Counted from the stretch's first letter, positions 51,676-63,323 are shown. The stretch: 64,000 nucleotides of DNA from Mycolicibacterium chitae (GCF_900637205.1 NZ_LR134355.1:2976001-3040000), one strand, 5' to 3'. Program-made: numbers and translations. The notes: generated by a model not told the origin, from the sequence alone.

Positions 51676-53088
51676 TCAGGCCGTCGCGAACTCGCTGAGG
51701 CCGGCGGCCAGCGCCGCGGGGACCTGCGCCTTGATCCGTGTCCCGGCCGCGGTGTGCTCGGTGGCGTCGATGCGGCCGATCTCGTGCACCCGCGCCACCA
51801 GGTCGCCGCGGTCGTACGGAATGGTCACGTCGACGGAGATGTCGGTGGGTTCGACCAACTCCCCCATCCGCTGCCGCAACCGCTCCAGTCCCTCACCGGT
51901 GTGCGCCGAGACGAACACCGCGCCGGGTAGCGCGCGGCGCAGCTTGGCCAGCGCCAGCTCGTCGGCCGCGTCGATCTTGTTGACCACCAACAACTCCGGG
52001 GCCGGCCGGCCGTCGTGGTCGGCGATGACCTCTCCCACCACCTCACGCACCGCCGAGATCTGCGCCATCGGGTTGGCGTCCGAACCGTCGACGACGTGGA
52101 CCAGCAGGTCGGCGTCGAGCACCTCTTCGAGCGTGGACTGGAAGGCCTCCACCAACTGGGTGGGCAGATGCCGGACGAAGCCCACCGTGTCGGTGAGCAC
52201 GAACGGGCGACCGTCGTCGAAAGTGCCACGGCGCGTGGTGGGTTCCAGCGTCGCGAACAAGGCGTCCTCGACCAGCACCCCGGCCCCGGTCAGCGCGTTG
52301 AGCAGACTGGACTTGCCCGCGTTGGTGTAACCCACGATGGCCACCGCGGCCACATCGCTGCGCCGACGACCACCGCGCTGGGTGTCGCGGATCTTCTTCA
52401 TCTCCTTGATCTCGCGACGCAGCTTGGACATTCGCTCGCGAATCCGCCGCCGGTCGGTCTCGATCTTGGTTTCACCGGGACCGCGAGTACCCACGCCGCC
52501 GCCGGCGCCACCCGCGCGGCCGCCGGCCTGCCGCGACATCGACTCGCCCCAGCCGCGCAGCCGCGGCAGCATGTACTCCATCTGCGCCAGCGAGACCTGC
52601 GCCTTGCCTTCCCGGCTGGTGGCGTGCTGGGCGAAGATGTCGAGGATCAGCGCGGTGCGGTCGATGACCTTGACCTTGACGGCCTTCTCCAACGCGGTGA
52701 GCTGCGCCGGGGACAGTTCGCCGTCGCAGATGACGGTGTCGGCGCCGGTCGCCAACACCACCTCGCGCAGTTCCTGGGCCTTGCCGGAACCGATGTAGGT
52801 CGACGGATCCGGCTTGTCGCGACGCTGGATCAGCCCCTCGAGCACCTCGGAGCCGGCGGTCTTGGCCAGCGCGGCGAGTTCAGCCAGGCTCGCCTCGGCG
52901 TCGGCGGCGCTGCCTTCGGTCCAAACCCCCACCAGGACAACGCGTTCCAGGCGCAGCTGGCGATACTCGACCTCGGAGATGTCCTCGAGTTCGGTCGACA
53001 GCCCGGCGACCCGGCGCAGCGCCGTACGGTCGTCGAGGGCCAGTTCACCGGCGGTGGGCTGGACGGGAAAACGCGATTCGTCAGTCAT
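51676..53088 (-). CDS. hflX: GTPase HflX
   Basis: 470 aa from ATG 53088; the upstream frame is not supported. An HflX N-terminal domain (VVLVGVWTEGSAADAEASLAELAALAKTAGSEV, STYIGSGKAQEL), a coiled stretch with RGPGETKIETDRR, then the G-domain: G1 GYTNAGKSS, G3 DTVGF, G4 NKID, G5 SAHTGEG. It splits or rescues stalled ribosomes and is linked to macrolide tolerance in mycobacteria. Next to dapF on the same strand. Confidence 0.96.
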   Translation of the reverse strand: MTDESRFPVQPTAGELALDDRTALRRVAGLSTELEDISEVEYRQLRLERVVLVGVWTEGSAADAEASLAELAALAKTAGSEVLEGLIQRRDKPDPSTYIGSGKAQELREVVLATGADTVICDGELSPAQLTALEKAVKVKVIDRTALILDIFAQHATSREGKAQVSLAQMEYMLPRLRGWGESMSRQAGGRAGGAGGGVGTRGPGETKIETDRRRIRERMSKLRREIKEMKKIRDTQRGGRRRSDVAAVAIVGYTNAGKSSLLNALTGAGVLVEDALFATLEPTTRRGTFDDGRPFVLTDTVGFVRHLPTQLVEAFQSTLEEVLDADLLVHVVDGSDANPMAQISAVREVVGEVIADHDGRPAPELLVVNKIDAADELALAKLRRALPGAVFVSAHTGEGLERLRQRMGELVEPTDISVDVTIPYDRGDLVARVHEIGRIDATEHTAAGTRIKAQVPAALAAGLSEFATA

Positions 53089-53137
53089 GGGCAGTGCCCG
53101 ATGATGGCATGTCCGAGGTGGTACCCGCCAACGAATA

Positions 53138-54007
53138 TCAAGTCTGCGCGCTCCACCAGTCGGCGGCCAACTCGCCGTGTGCCAGCAGTACCGACGGGCC
53201 GCGCAGGTAGCTGGTCGCCTCGGTGATGGTGACCCGCACCGCACCGCCGGGGATCCGCACCGTCAACGTCCCGGTATCGGCGTCGAGATGACGCAGCGCG
53301 GCCACCGCGGCGGCCACCGTGCCCGTGCCGCAGGACCGGGTCTCCCCCACGCCGCGTTCGTGCACGCGCATGCTCACCGCGTCGTCGACGGGCGCGGTGA
53401 GCACCTCGACGTTGACGCCGGCGGGAAACTGCGCGGCGTCGAAGCGCACCGGCGCCGCGACGTCCAGCGCGGCGAGTTCCGCACCGGTCAGCGTCGGGTC
53501 CACACAGGCCAGATGCGGGTTCCCGACGTCGACGGCCAACCCGCTGAACCGTCGGCCCCCGACGGTGGCCGCGCCGGCCCCGAACGCATTGGCCTTACCC
53601 ATGTCCACCGTGACCTCGGCGTCGACCGCGCCGACCGCATTCATCACCACACCGCGCGCACCCGCCCGGGTCCCGACGACGAACTCGGTGCGGGACTCCA
53701 GGCCGGCCGCGCACAGGTAGTGGGCGAACACCCGGACCCCGTTGCCGCACATCTCGGCGATCGACCCGTCGGCGTTGCGGTAGTCCATGAACCAGTCGTC
53801 GGCGCCGACCCCGTCCGGCAGCGCCTCGAGCATCCCCGCGGCGGTCGCGGCGCCGGCGGTGGTCACCCGCAGCACACCGTCGGCGCCCAACCCGCGGCGG
53901 CGATCGCACAGCGCGGCGACCGCCGACGCGGACAGCGCCACCTCGGCGGTCAGATCCGGCAGCAGCACGAAGTCGTTCTGCGTGCCGTGGCCCTTGGCGA
54001 ACTTCAC
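53138..54007 (-). CDS. dapF: diaminopimelate epimerase
   Basis: 289 aa. [17 protein letters not shown] at the start; catalytic pair Cys87 ([13 protein letters not shown]) and Cys226 (RSCGTGT); substrate motif VNVEVL and [12 protein letters not shown]. It converts LL- to meso-diaminopimelate for lysine and peptidoglycan. The start is 4 nt from the miaA stop; hflX follows after 49 nt. Complete. Confidence 0.97.
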   Translation of the reverse strand: MKFAKGHGTQNDFVLLPDLTAEVALSASAVAALCDRRRGLGADGVLRVTTAGAATAAGMLEALPDGVGADDWFMDYRNADGSIAEMCGNGVRVFAHYLCAAGLESRTEFVVGTRAGARGVVMNAVGAVDAEVTVDMGKANAFGAGAATVGGRRFSGLAVDVGNPHLACVDPTLTGAELAALDVAAPVRFDAAQFPAGVNVEVLTAPVDDAVSMRVHERGVGETRSCGTGTVAAAVAALRHLDADTGTLTVRIPGGAVRVTITEATSYLRGPSVLLAHGELAADWWSAQT

Positions 54008-54011
54008 CTGT

Positions 54012-54920
54012 TCAGGATACGTGCCGCCACACGCTCAGGGCCTGACCGAGCAGATCGTCGGCCGACCCGTCGAGCCAACGGACCCGAGGGTCGCGACGGA
54101 ACCACGACCGCTGGCGCCGGACGTAGCGGCGGGTACCGATGAACGTGGGCTCGCGGGCGCCGTCCCCGTCGCCACCGGCGTCGAGGTCGGCGAGCACCTG
54201 GGCGTAGCCCAGCGCCCGGGCGGCGGTGACGCCGTCGCGCAGCCCCACCTCGCACAGGCCGCGCACCTCCTCGACCAGGCCGCCGTCGAACATCGCGGCG
54301 GTGCGCAGCCGCAGCCGTTCGTCGAGAAGTTCGGTGTCCCAGTCCAATCCGATGATCGCGGTGTCCCAGCGCGGTGCCGCGCCGATGGTGGGGGCCGAGG
54401 CGGCGAAGGGTTGGCCGGTGAGCTCGATGACCTCGAGCGCGCGCACGATCCGGCGCCCGTCGGTGGGACGGATGGCCGCCGCGGCCGCGGGGTCGCGGTG
54501 GGACAGTTCGGCGTGCAGCGCGGCCGTGCCGATCTCGGCCAGCCGCTGCTCCCAGCGTCCGCGCACCGCCGGGTCGGTCGCCGGGAACGCCCAGTCATCC
54601 AGCAGCGATTGGAGGTAGAGCATGGAGCCACCGACGATCACCGGCGGGCCGCCGCGCGCGGCGATCGCCTCCACGTCGGCCGCCGCGGCGGCCTGATACC
54701 GCGCGACGGTGGCGGTCTCGACGACGTCGAGCACGTCGAGTTGATGGTGCGGGATCCCGCGGCGGTCATCGACCGGCAGCTTCGCGGTGCCGATGTCCAT
54801 CCCGCGGTACAGCTGCATGGCGTCGGCGTTGACGACCTCCCCGCCCAGGCGTTCGGCCAGGTCCAGCGCCAGGTCGGACTTGCCGGTGCCGGTGGGTCCG
54901 ATCACCGCGATGGGTCTCAC
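54012..54920 (-). CDS. miaA: tRNA dimethylallyltransferase
   Basis: 302 aa from GTG 54920 (overlaps the previous stop by 4 nt). P-loop GPTGTGKS (8-15), [67 protein letters not shown]. It adds dimethylallyl to N6 of A37 in tRNAs reading UNN codons; MiaB, encoded 3.6 kb away, then methylthiolates the product. Complete. Confidence 0.96.
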   Translation of the reverse strand: MRPIAVIGPTGTGKSDLALDLAERLGGEVVNADAMQLYRGMDIGTAKLPVDDRRGIPHHQLDVLDVVETATVARYQAAAAADVEAIAARGGPPVIVGGSMLYLQSLLDDWAFPATDPAVRGRWEQRLAEIGTAALHAELSHRDPAAAAAIRPTDGRRIVRALEVIELTGQPFAASAPTIGAAPRWDTAIIGLDWDTELLDERLRLRTAAMFDGGLVEEVRGLCEVGLRDGVTAARALGYAQVLADLDAGGDGDGAREPTFIGTRRYVRRQRSWFRRDPRVRWLDGSADDLLGQALSVWRHVS

Positions 54921-55597
54921 GGCCGCCAGACACCCGCGAAGTAGCCGACCCCGTAGGGCGCACCGCGGTAGTACTCCTCGGCGCGCGCGGGTGTCTCGAC
55001 CAGGCCCGCGAGCGCCGCGAACGCGGCCCGGCCGACGATCCCGACCGGTAGGCCGCCCAGGGCCGCGCCGTCCCCGGCGGCCAACGCGTCGTCGAGGCGC
55101 CGCTGGAGCACCTCGGAGTCCGGGTCGTGGCCGCCGGGAGCCCCGGGGGTCAGCGTGTTGGCGCCGTCGGCGACGACGAGCACCCCGACCGCACCGTCCT
55201 GGGCGTCGATCTCGGCGCGCAGCCGCGACCCGGCGGCCACCGCCGCGGCGTTGTCCTCGTCGGCGGCGAGGCAGCGCACCTCGGCGACCGCCGCCGGGGC
55301 CGCCAGCCCGCGGACCCAGCCGGCGATCAGGGCGCACAGCGGCAGTTCGGCGGATTCCGCGGCGCTCGGCGACAGCCGGACCGGCACGTCGGCGCCGTAG
55401 CCGGCGAAGGTGCCCGCCGCCTGCGGGCCCACGGTCGCGGCCCGTGGTGCGGTCCCCACCGCGATCCAGCGGTCGGGCAGCGCCGCCGCGGCGGCCAGGA
55501 TGGCCTCGCGGGCGGCGGTGAGTTCGTCGGCGGCGGTGCCGGCCAGTTGCGGCACCAGCACCGGCGCCGAGGGGATGATCGCGACGGCCGTCAACAC
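54917..55597 (-). CDS. class III extradiol-dioxygenase-fold (LigB/MEMO-like) protein, Rv2728c type
   Basis: 226 aa from GTG 55597. An N-terminal [16 protein letters not shown] segment is followed by [66 protein letters not shown], ending [18 protein letters not shown]. This is the fold of LigB-type dioxygenases and MEMO, but metal-binding His residues are few (GGHD only), so activity is uncertain. Its stop overlaps the miaA start (GTGA). Confidence 0.78.
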   Translation of the reverse strand: MLTAVAIIPSAPVLVPQLAGTAADELTAAREAILAAAAALPDRWIAVGTAPRAATVGPQAAGTFAGYGADVPVRLSPSAAESAELPLCALIAGWVRGLAAPAAVAEVRCLAADEDNAAAVAAGSRLRAEIDAQDGAVGVLVVADGANTLTPGAPGGHDPDSEVLQRRLDDALAAGDGAALGGLPVGIVGRAAFAALAGLVETPARAEEYYRGAPYGVGYFAGVWRP

Positions 55598-55607
55598 GGC
55601 ATCAACG

Positions 55608-56480
55608 CTATCGGGCCCCGGCGCCGCTGGTGGTCCTCGCCTCCCCGCGGGCCAGCGCGACGGTCGCGACCACCACGGTCGCCACCGCCGCGGCCAGGAC
55701 CAGCCAGCCCGATTCGCCCGGGTGCAGCGTCTCGCCGAGCAGCGCAATGCCCAGCACCGAGGCCACCAGCGGTTCGGCGATGGTCATCGCCGGCAGCGAC
55801 GCGGTGATGGCCCCGGCCCGGAACGACGACTGTTGCCAGACCGTGCCGGCGACGGCCACGACCACCCAGGCGTAGAGCTCCGGGGCCCGCAGCAGCGCCG
55901 GGATCCCGGCGCCGAGCAAACCCACCACGGTCTTGGTCAGCACCGCGAACACCCCCCACAGCGCGCCGGAGACCAACGCCAGCAGGACCGCGCGCACCGA
56001 CCCGCCGAACCGCCGTGCGCCCCACAGTCCGAGCCCCAGCAGCGGCACCAGTACTGCGGCGACCACAGCCCAGCCGTGCGCCGACGCGCGGGTCTGGCCG
56101 GCCGTCGGGTTGCCGACCGTGACGATGACGACGACCGACGCCGCCAGCAGCACCGCCCAGGTCCATTCGGAACCGGTCACGCGCCGACGCGCCGCGCGGG
56201 CGCTCAGCGGCAGCGCGAACAGCAGCGAGGTGACCAGGACCGCCTGCACCAGCAGCACCGAACCCAGGCCCAGCGCGGCGGCCTGCAGGGCGAACCCGAC
56301 GGCCGCCACGGCGCTGCCGAGCCACCAGACCCGGTCGCGCAGCAACCGCAGGAACAGCCCCGATCGACCGATCTCGGCGTCCGTGACCTGGTGCGCCGAA
56401 CGTTGATGAACCACGTCGCCGAGGGCGATGAACACGGCCGCGGCGAGCGCCAACAGCGCGGCGATGTCGGCTTTGGCCAT
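55608..56480 (-). CDS. DMT-superfamily membrane transporter
   Basis: 290 aa from ATG 56480. Eight to nine TM helices, beginning [23 protein letters not shown] and continuing [41 protein letters not shown], with the EamA/NIPA-like half repeats ending [28 protein letters not shown]. The substrate (amino acid, metal or drug) is unknown. Transcribed with the extradiol-like gene, miaA and dapF. Confidence 0.85.
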   Translation of the reverse strand: MAKADIAALLALAAAVFIALGDVVHQRSAHQVTDAEIGRSGLFLRLLRDRVWWLGSAVAAVGFALQAAALGLGSVLLVQAVLVTSLLFALPLSARAARRRVTGSEWTWAVLLAASVVVIVTVGNPTAGQTRASAHGWAVVAAVLVPLLGLGLWGARRFGGSVRAVLLALVSGALWGVFAVLTKTVVGLLGAGIPALLRAPELYAWVVVAVAGTVWQQSSFRAGAITASLPAMTIAEPLVASVLGIALLGETLHPGESGWLVLAAAVATVVVATVALARGEARTTSGAGAR

Positions 56481-56581
56481 GTCCGGCGAGACTACCTGCT
56501 TCAATACCCTTGGAAGACAAGGCGCCGCGTCGCGCGGCAGTGCGCGGAGGGATCCGCGTGGAGAGTAGGTACGGGCAGGTC

Positions 56582-57937
56582 ATGACCACACAAGATCCGA
56601 CGCACGGCGAAACGTCCCCGACCCCGGCCCCACGGCCGACCCCGGCCCCACGGCCGATGCCGGGCCCGACCCCGAGGCCCGGGCCGCGGCCGGGACCCCA
56701 CCCGGCGGCGGCCGTCCCGGTGGTGCCGTCGAGTGACCCGCATCAGTTCGGCCGCGTCGACGACGACGGCACGGTGTGGCTGATCAGCTCGGCCGGTGAG
56801 CGGGTCATCGGGTCGTGGCAGGCCGGCGACGCCGAGGCCGCGTTCGCGCACTTCGGTCGGCGCTTCGAGGACCTGGCCACCGAGGTCACGCTGATGGAGA
56901 CCCGGCTGGAGTCCGGTACCGGCGACGCCCGCAAGATCAAGGCCGCCGCGGCGACGCTGGCCGAAACCTTGCCCACGGCCAGCGTGCTGGGCGATATCGA
57001 CGCGCTGGCGGCGCGGCTGGCCAAGATCGCCGAACACGCCGAGTCCGCGGCCGCCGAGGAGAAGGCCAAGCGCGAGGAGCACCGCGCCGCGCAGACCGCC
57101 CGCAAGGAGGCCCTGGCCGCCGAAGCCGAGGAACTGGCCGCCAACGGCACCCAGTGGAAGGCCGCCGGCGACCGGTTGCGCGCGATCCTCGACGAGTGGA
57201 AGACCATCACGGGTCTGGACCGAAAGACCGACGACGCGCTGTGGAAGCGCTATTCGACGGCGCGGGAGACGTTCAACCGGCGCCGCGGATCGCACTTCGC
57301 CGAGTTGGACCGGGAACGCGCCGGGGCCCGGCAGGCCAAGGAGAAACTCTGCGAGCGCGCCGAGGCGCTGTCGGGATCCACCGACTGGGGCCCCACCAGC
57401 GGGGCGTTCCGCGACCTGTTGACCGAGTGGAAGGCCGCGGGGCGCGCGTCCAAGGAGGTCGACGACGCGTTGTGGCGCCGGTTCAAGGCCGCCCAGGACA
57501 CGTTCTTCTCGGCCCGCAACGCGGTGACCGCCGAACGCGACGCCGAGTTCAAGGCCAACGCCGCGGCCAAGGAGGCCCTGCTGGTCGAGGCCGAGAAGAT
57601 CGACACGTCCAACGCCGACGCCGCCCGCGCGGCGTTCCGCGCCCTCGGCGACAAGTGGGACGCCGTCGGCAAGGTCCCCCGCGAGCGCACCGATCTGGAG
57701 CGGCGACTGCGCGCGGTGGAGAAGAAGGTCCGCGATGCCGCGGAGGCGGGCTGGACCGATCCGCAGGCCCAGGCGCGCGCCGAGCAGTTCCGCGACCGGG
57801 TCGCCCAGTACGAGAAGCAGGCCGCCAAGGCCGAGGCCGCGGGCCGCACCAAGGAGGCCGAGGAGGCGCGGGCCAACGCCGAGCAGTGGCGGCAGTGGGC
57901 CGCCGCGGCCGAGGGCGCGCTGACCAAGAAGCGCTGA
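56582..57937 (+). CDS. DUF349 coiled-coil protein, Rv2731 type
   Basis: 451 aa from ATG 56582. A proline-rich N-terminus ([17 protein letters not shown], about 12-45), then DUF349 repeats rich in Ala/Glu/Lys ([75 protein letters not shown]), and a final coiled coil ([24 protein letters not shown]). Cytoplasmic. DUF349 proteins may bind nucleic acid or act as scaffolds; function unproven. Confidence 0.9.
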   Translation: MTTQDPTHGETSPTPAPRPTPAPRPMPGPTPRPGPRPGPHPAAAVPVVPSSDPHQFGRVDDDGTVWLISSAGERVIGSWQAGDAEAAFAHFGRRFEDLATEVTLMETRLESGTGDARKIKAAAATLAETLPTASVLGDIDALAARLAKIAEHAESAAAEEKAKREEHRAAQTARKEALAAEAEELAANGTQWKAAGDRLRAILDEWKTITGLDRKTDDALWKRYSTARETFNRRRGSHFAELDRERAGARQAKEKLCERAEALSGSTDWGPTSGAFRDLLTEWKAAGRASKEVDDALWRRFKAAQDTFFSARNAVTAERDAEFKANAAAKEALLVEAEKIDTSNADAARAAFRALGDKWDAVGKVPRERTDLERRLRAVEKKVRDAAEAGWTDPQAQARAEQFRDRVAQYEKQAAKAEAAGRTKEAEEARANAEQWRQWAAAAEGALTKKR

Positions 57938-57952
57938 ACCCGCAGTACCCAG

Positions 57953-58540
57953 CTAGGGGTTGGCGGGGGGCTCTTCGGGCGGCAGGTTGTCCAGGAGTCC
58001 CTTGGACTGCCGCTCGGCCGCCTCCCGGCGGCGGGCGTCCTCGGCGGCCAACTGCACGGCGGTGCGCGTCCACACCACGCGCGCCCAGTGGAACGCCAGC
58101 AGGATCACGGCCACCCAGGCGATCACCAGACCGATGCCCGGGCCAGGGTCCCCCGCCGCCGCGGTCTGCCGGGTCCACACGGCCAGCATGCCGACGGCCG
58201 CGGCCAGCCAGGACCCGGCCAGCGCCACCCAGGCCAACGCCCAGCGCCGGGTCAGCAGCCCGAGCATCGAGAAGCCCACACCGAACACCAGCGCCAACCA
58301 GGCGAACAACCGGTGCGGCATGGCCACCCCGACATCCTGGGCGGCGGCGTTGCCCAGCAGCACGTCCACGCCGCGGGCGTCGCCGGTGTGCGGCAGGATG
58401 AACGAGGCCAGCAGCACGAACACCAGGATGGCGACCACCAAAGCCCTTGCGCCCGGGTTGATCTCGCGGGCCACCCGCCGCTCGGCCGCCTCGATGTCGG
58501 CGCGGTAGCCCTCGAATCCGTCCGGTCCCTGCGTGCTCAT
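57953..58540 (-). CDS. four-TM membrane protein, Rv2732c type
   Basis: 195 aa; ATG 58540 overlaps the miaB stop by 4 nt (ATGA). An N-terminal helix [41 protein letters not shown], four TM segments, then a basic/acidic amphipathic C-terminus ([26 protein letters not shown]). Paired with miaB in mycobacteria. Function unknown. Confidence 0.85.
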   Translation of the reverse strand: MSTQGPDGFEGYRADIEAAERRVAREINPGARALVVAILVFVLLASFILPHTGDARGVDVLLGNAAAQDVGVAMPHRLFAWLALVFGVGFSMLGLLTRRWALAWVALAGSWLAAAVGMLAVWTRQTAAAGDPGPGIGLVIAWVAVILLAFHWARVVWTRTAVQLAAEDARRREAAERQSKGLLDNLPPEEPPANP

Positions 58541-60063
58541 CGGCTGCACCCCGAAGTCGCGGGCGCCGCCGCCGGCGCGCCGAGGCCCGGCAATCCGAGG
58601 CCGACGGTGCGGGGGCGCAGGCCGGCCTCGTGCGCATCGCCGGCGCGGGTGCGTCGGTGCCCGAGCAGCACGCCGTCGGCGATCAGGTGATGCGGGGCGG
58701 CCCCGGTGATGACCGTCGTCACCACGTCGCCGGGACGGACCGCGGCGGCGCCGGGCGCGAAGTGCACCAGCCGGCCGTCGCGCGCGCGTCCGCTCATCCG
58801 GGCGGTCGCGGTGTCCTTGCGGCCCTCCCCCGCGGCGACGAGGATCTCGACGGTGGTGCCGAGTTGCGCCGTGTTCTGCTGCAGGGAAATCTCCTCCTGA
58901 ACTGCGATGAGTCGTTCATAACGTTCCTGCACAACGGCTTTGGGCAGCTGATCGGGCAGATCGGCGGCCGGCGTGCCGGGGCGCTTGGAGTACTGGAAGG
59001 TGAACGCGCTGGCGAACTGCGCGCGCCGCACCACGTCCAGGGTGGCCTGGAAGTCCTCCTCGGTCTCGCCGGGGAAGCCGACGATGATGTCGGTGGTGAT
59101 GGCCGCGTGCGGCATCGCGGCGCGCACCCGGTCGATGATCCCGAGGAACCGCTCGGCGCGATAGGACCGCCGCATGGCCTTGAGCACTCGGTCGGAACCG
59201 GATTGCAGCGGCATGTGCAGCGTCGGGCACACGTTGGGGGTGCCGGCCATGGCCTCGATGACGTCGTCGGTGAACTCCGCCGGGTGCGGCGAGGTGAAGC
59301 GGACCCGTTCCAGGCCGTCGACGCGGCCGCACGCGCGCAGCAGCGCGGCGAAGGCGCCGCGGTCGCGCGGGGTCTCGGGGTCGGCGAACGACACGCCGTA
59401 GGCGTTGACGTTCTGGCCCAGCAGGGTGACCTCCAGCACGCCCTGGCCGACCAGCGATTCGACCTCGGCCAGGATGTCGCCGGGCCGGCGGTCCACCTCC
59501 TTGCCGCGCAGCGCGGGCACGATGCAGAAGGTGCAGGTGTTGTTGCAGCCCACCGAGATCGAAACCCAGCCCGCATAAGCGGATTCGCGCGCGGCCGGCA
59601 GCGCCGACGGGAACTCCTCGAGCGCCTCGGCGATCTCCACCTGCGCCTCGCGGTTGTGCCGGGCCCGTTCGAGCAGCGCGGGCAGCGACCCGATGTTGTG
59701 GGTGCCGAACACCACGTCGACCCAGGGCGCGCGGCCCAGCACCGCGTCGCGGTCCTTCTGCGCCAGGCAGCCCCCGACCGCGATCTGCATGTTCGGGTCC
59801 CGCTGCTTGCGCGGCGCGAGGTGGCTGAGGTTTCCGTACAGTTTGTTGTCGGCGTTCTCGCGGACGGCACACGTGTTGAACACCACGATGTCGGCGTTGG
59901 TGCCCTCGGCGGCGCGCCGGTACCCGGCGGCCTCGAGCAGGCCCGCCAGCCGTTCCGAGTCGTGGACGTTCATCTGGCAGCCATAGGTCCGAACCTGATA
60001 GGTGCGGGTCGACTCCGCCGACGCCGCAGGCGTCTGCGTCGTGGATGCACAGGCCGAAGTCAC
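58537..60063 (-). CDS. miaB: tRNA-2-methylthio-N6-dimethylallyladenosine synthase MiaB
   Basis: 508 aa from GTG 60063. UPF0004 domain with cluster cysteines in [21 protein letters not shown] and GGCLAQKD; radical SAM motif CNNTCTFC; C-terminal TRAM domain ([17 protein letters not shown]...[11 protein letters not shown]). It methylthiolates i6A37 made by MiaA. Divergent from gluA, with 94 nt between start codons. Confidence 0.96.
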   Translation of the reverse strand: MTSACASTTQTPAASAESTRTYQVRTYGCQMNVHDSERLAGLLEAAGYRRAAEGTNADIVVFNTCAVRENADNKLYGNLSHLAPRKQRDPNMQIAVGGCLAQKDRDAVLGRAPWVDVVFGTHNIGSLPALLERARHNREAQVEIAEALEEFPSALPAARESAYAGWVSISVGCNNTCTFCIVPALRGKEVDRRPGDILAEVESLVGQGVLEVTLLGQNVNAYGVSFADPETPRDRGAFAALLRACGRVDGLERVRFTSPHPAEFTDDVIEAMAGTPNVCPTLHMPLQSGSDRVLKAMRRSYRAERFLGIIDRVRAAMPHAAITTDIIVGFPGETEEDFQATLDVVRRAQFASAFTFQYSKRPGTPAADLPDQLPKAVVQERYERLIAVQEEISLQQNTAQLGTTVEILVAAGEGRKDTATARMSGRARDGRLVHFAPGAAAVRPGDVVTTVITGAAPHHLIADGVLLGHRRTRAGDAHEAGLRPRTVGLGLPGLGAPAAAPATSGCSR

Positions 60064-60157
60064 CCGTCCATGGTACGGAGGGGGCTCGGCCAGACCCAAT
60101 TCGCCCGCTGGCCCACCTGCACGCGAATCGGGCGATTACTGGGTAAGGTCATGCCCC

Positions 60158-60916
60158 ATGGCCGCCGCCGCTGACCACGACGTGCCGATGATCTCCATGC
60201 GTGCGGTCAACAAACACTTCGGTGACCTCCACGTCCTCAAGGACATCGACCTCGAGGTGCGGCGCGGTGAGGTGATCGTCGTGCTGGGGCCCTCGGGCTC
60301 CGGGAAGTCCACCCTGTGCCGCACGATCAATCGGCTCGAACCCATCGATTCGGGCACCATCACCATCGACGGTCAGGAGCTGCCCGCCGAGGGACGCCAA
60401 CTCGCCGAACTGCGCAGCGACGTCGGGATGGTCTTCCAGTCGTTCAACCTGTTCGCCCACAAGACGATCCTGGACAACGTCGCGCTGGCGCCGACGAAGG
60501 TCCGCAAGACCCCGAAGGAGCGGGCCCGCACCGAGGCGATGGCGCTGCTGGAGCGGGTGGGGGTGGCCAATCAGGCCGACAAGTATCCCGCCCAGCTGTC
60601 CGGCGGGCAGCAGCAACGGGTGGCGATCGCGCGCTCGTTGGCGATGAATCCCAAGGTGATGCTGTTCGACGAGCCCACCAGTGCGCTGGACCCCGAGATG
60701 ATCAACGAGGTCCTGGCGGTCATGAGCGCGCTGGCCGACGGCGGGATGACCATGCTGGTCATCACCCACGAGATGGGTTTCGCGCGGCGCGCCGCCGACC
60801 GCGTGGTGTTCATGTCCGACGGCGCCATCGTCGAGGACGCCCCACCCGAGGAGTTCTTCTCCCGGCCCAAGACCGACCGCGCCAAGGATTTCCTTGGAAA
60901 GATCCTCAACCACTGA
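60158..60916 (+). CDS. gluA: glutamate ABC importer ATP-binding protein GluA
   Basis: 252 aa from ATG 60158, the second ATG of ATGCCCCATG. Walker [10 protein letters not shown] (44-52), Q-loop [18 protein letters not shown], signature [17 protein letters not shown], Walker [13 protein letters not shown], switch His THEM. Polar amino acid (PAAT) type. First gene of gluABCD; the stop overlaps a possible upstream start of gluB. Confidence 0.93.
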   Translation: MAAAADHDVPMISMRAVNKHFGDLHVLKDIDLEVRRGEVIVVLGPSGSGKSTLCRTINRLEPIDSGTITIDGQELPAEGRQLAELRSDVGMVFQSFNLFAHKTILDNVALAPTKVRKTPKERARTEAMALLERVGVANQADKYPAQLSGGQQQRVAIARSLAMNPKVMLFDEPTSALDPEMINEVLAVMSALADGGMTMLVITHEMGFARRAADRVVFMSDGAIVEDAPPEEFFSRPKTDRAKDFLGKILNH

Positions 60917-60933
60917 TGGCGAAAGGAAACCCC

Positions 60934-61746
60934 ATGCCCACCTTCCGATTCCGTCGTGCGGCCGCCGCCGCGATCGCCGCGGTGCTCCCGCTGTCGTTGG
61001 CCGCGTGCGGTGGCGGCGGTGACGAGAACAAGATCGTCATCGGCACGAAGTTCGACCAGCCGGGTCTGGCCATCAAGAACCCCGACGGCACCATGAGCGG
61101 TTTCGACGTCGACGTGGCCCGCTACGTCGCCGACAAGCTGGGCTACACCCCCGAGCAGATCGAGTGGAAGGAAGCCCCCTCCGGCCAACGCGAGACGCTG
61201 ATCCAGAACGGTCAGGTCGACTACATCGTCGCGACCTACTCGATCACCGACGCGCGCAAGGAGAAGGTCGACTTCGCCGGGCCGTACCTGATCACCGGCC
61301 AGAGCCTGCTGGTGCGCGCCGACAACACCGACATCACCGGCAAGGATTCGCTGGAGAACAACAAGAAGCTGTGCTCGGTGACCGGGTCCACCCCGGCGCA
61401 GAAGATCAAGGACGAGTTCCCGGGTGTCCAGTTGCAGCAGTACGACACCTACTCCGCGTGCGTCGAGGCGCTGAAGAACAACGCGGTCGACGCCCTGACC
61501 ACCGACGAGGTGATCCTGGCCGGTTACGCCGCGCAGACCCCGGGGGCGTTCAAGATCGTCGGCGAGCCGTTCTCCGAGGAGCGCTACGGCGTCGGGCTGG
61601 AGCTGGGCGACGACGAGTTGCGCGGCAAGATCAACGACGCGCTCGAGCAGATGCAGGCCGACGGCGCCTGGCAGACGGCGTTCGAGGAGAACCTCGGCCC
61701 GGCCGGCATCGCCACCCCGACGCCGCCCGCGGTCGATCGGTACTGA
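60934..61746 (+). CDS. gluB: glutamate-binding lipoprotein GluB
   Basis: 270 aa from ATG 60934 (AAAGGAAA 8 nt before); ATG 60916 is less likely. Lipobox LAAC (Cys25). Type 3 solute-binding fold: VIGTKFDQPGLAIKNPDGTMSGFDVDVARYVADKLG, YIVATYSITDARKEKVDFAGPYLITG, CVEALKNNAVDALTTDEVILAGYA. Binds glutamate or a similar amino acid outside the membrane for GluCD. Confidence 0.92.
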   Translation: MPTFRFRRAAAAAIAAVLPLSLAACGGGGDENKIVIGTKFDQPGLAIKNPDGTMSGFDVDVARYVADKLGYTPEQIEWKEAPSGQRETLIQNGQVDYIVATYSITDARKEKVDFAGPYLITGQSLLVRADNTDITGKDSLENNKKLCSVTGSTPAQKIKDEFPGVQLQQYDTYSACVEALKNNAVDALTTDEVILAGYAAQTPGAFKIVGEPFSEERYGVGLELGDDELRGKINDALEQMQADGAWQTAFEENLGPAGIATPTPPAVDRY

Positions 61747-61770
61747 GATCGCGCACGGGCCGGGTAATCA

Positions 61771-62451
61771 GTGGAGGTCTTGACCGAGTACCACGAACAG
61801 ATCCTGGCGGCGTTCGTGGTGACCCTCGAGCTGACGCTGTACTCGGCGCTGGGCGCGTTGGTGATCGGCACGGTGCTGGCGGCCATGCGGCTGGCACCGG
61901 TGCCGGTGCTCAACTGGATCGGCACCAGCTACGTCAACGTGGTGCGGAACACGCCGCTGACGCTGATCCTGCTGTTCTGTTCGTTCGGGGTCTCGCAGAC
62001 CTTGGGATTCACGCTGGTCGACGCCGATTCGCCGACGTCGGTCGCCGACAGCAACTTTCGGCTCGCGGTGCTGGGGCTGACGCTCTACACGGCGTCCTTC
62101 GTCTGTGAGACCGTCCGCTCCGGGGTGAACACGGTGCCGCTCGGGCAGGTCGAGGCTGCCCGGTCGCTGGGCCTCACCTTCGGTCAGAACCTGCGCCTGA
62201 TCCTGCTGCCGCAGGCCTTCCGCGCGGTCATCATCCCGCTGGGCTCGGTGCTGATCGCGCTGACCAAGAACACCACGATCGCCTCGGCCATCGGGGTCGC
62301 CGAGGCGGCCCTGCTGATGAAGGAGATGATCGAGAACACCGCGGCCCTGATCGCGGTCGGCACCATCTTCGCGATCGGCTTCGTGGTGCTGACGTTGCCG
62401 ATGGGGCTGCTGTTCGGGTGGCTCGGCAAGCGGATGGCGGTGGCACGGTGA
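61771..62451 (+). CDS. gluC: glutamate ABC importer permease GluC
   Basis: 226 aa from GTG 61771. About five TM helices, with the EAA loop EAARSLGLTFGQNLRLILLPQAFRAVIIPLGS that contacts GluA. RNTPLTLILLFCSFG is the typical PAAT permease segment. Stop and next start overlap as GTGA. Confidence 0.93.
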   Translation: MEVLTEYHEQILAAFVVTLELTLYSALGALVIGTVLAAMRLAPVPVLNWIGTSYVNVVRNTPLTLILLFCSFGVSQTLGFTLVDADSPTSVADSNFRLAVLGLTLYTASFVCETVRSGVNTVPLGQVEAARSLGLTFGQNLRLILLPQAFRAVIIPLGSVLIALTKNTTIASAIGVAEAALLMKEMIENTAALIAVGTIFAIGFVVLTLPMGLLFGWLGKRMAVAR

Positions 62452-63323
62452 GTGCTTCCGGCGCCGCGACCGTCCTCTTCGACGCCCCGGGTCCGCGGGC
62501 GCGGGTGCGCAACCACATGATCACCGCCGTCACGGTGGTGGTGTTGGTGCTCGTGGCCTGGGTGGTCTACTCCGGGCTGGCGGACAAGGGCCAGTTGACC
62601 GCCGAGAAGTGGCAGCCGTTCCTGACGGCCAACCTGTGGCAGACCTATGTGCTCCCGGGCATCCAGGGCACGCTGACCGCCGCGGCGATCTCGATCGTGC
62701 TGGCGCTGATCCTGGGCCTGGTGCTCGGCGTGGGCCGGCTGGCACCGAATGCCGTTGTGCGGTGGGTCAGTTCGGTGCTGGTGGAGTTCTTCCGCGCCGT
62801 GCCCGTGCTGATCATGATGATCTTCGCCTACTTCCTGTACGCGCAGTACGGACTGTTCGCCTCCAAGCATGTGGCGTTGGCCGGGGTCATCACCGGCCTC
62901 ACGCTGTACAACGGCGCGGTGATCGCCGAGATCGTGCGCGCCGGCGTGCAGGCGTTGCCGCGCGGACAGGCCGAGGCGGCGGCCTCGCTGGGCATGCGGT
63001 GGGGTCAGACGATGCGCGCGATCCTGCTGCCGCAGGCGATCACGTCGATGCTGCCGGTGCTGATCTCGCAACTGGTGGTGGTGCTCAAGGACACCGCGAT
63101 CGGCTACCAGATCACCTTCGTGGAGATGGTCCGCCAGGGCACGGTGGTGGGCTCCGCGTACGGCAACTACATTCCCGCGCTCATCGTGATCGCGGTGCTG
63201 ATGATCGCGGTGAACTTCGGGCTCTCGGCGCTGGCGGTGCGCGTCGAACGCCGACTGCGACGGTCGCGGCGGGCTCCGGAACCGATGGAGGCCGAGCAAC
63301 CGGCCGAACAGCCCGGCGACTGA
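62448..63323 (+). CDS. gluD: glutamate ABC importer permease GluD
   Basis: 291 aa from GTG 62448, overlapping gluC by 4 nt. It has an N-terminal cytoplasmic segment, five TM helices, FRAVPVLIMMIFAYFLYAQYG, and the EAA loop EAAASLGMRWGQTMRAILLPQAITSMLPVLIS. The C-terminal tail is basic then acidic. It pairs with GluC to form the channel. Stop is adjacent to the convergent gene's stop. Confidence 0.93.
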   Translation: MSASGAATVLFDAPGPRARVRNHMITAVTVVVLVLVAWVVYSGLADKGQLTAEKWQPFLTANLWQTYVLPGIQGTLTAAAISIVLALILGLVLGVGRLAPNAVVRWVSSVLVEFFRAVPVLIMMIFAYFLYAQYGLFASKHVALAGVITGLTLYNGAVIAEIVRAGVQALPRGQAEAAASLGMRWGQTMRAILLPQAITSMLPVLISQLVVVLKDTAIGYQITFVEMVRQGTVVGSAYGNYIPALIVIAVLMIAVNFGLSALAVRVERRLRRSRRAPEPMEAEQPAEQPGD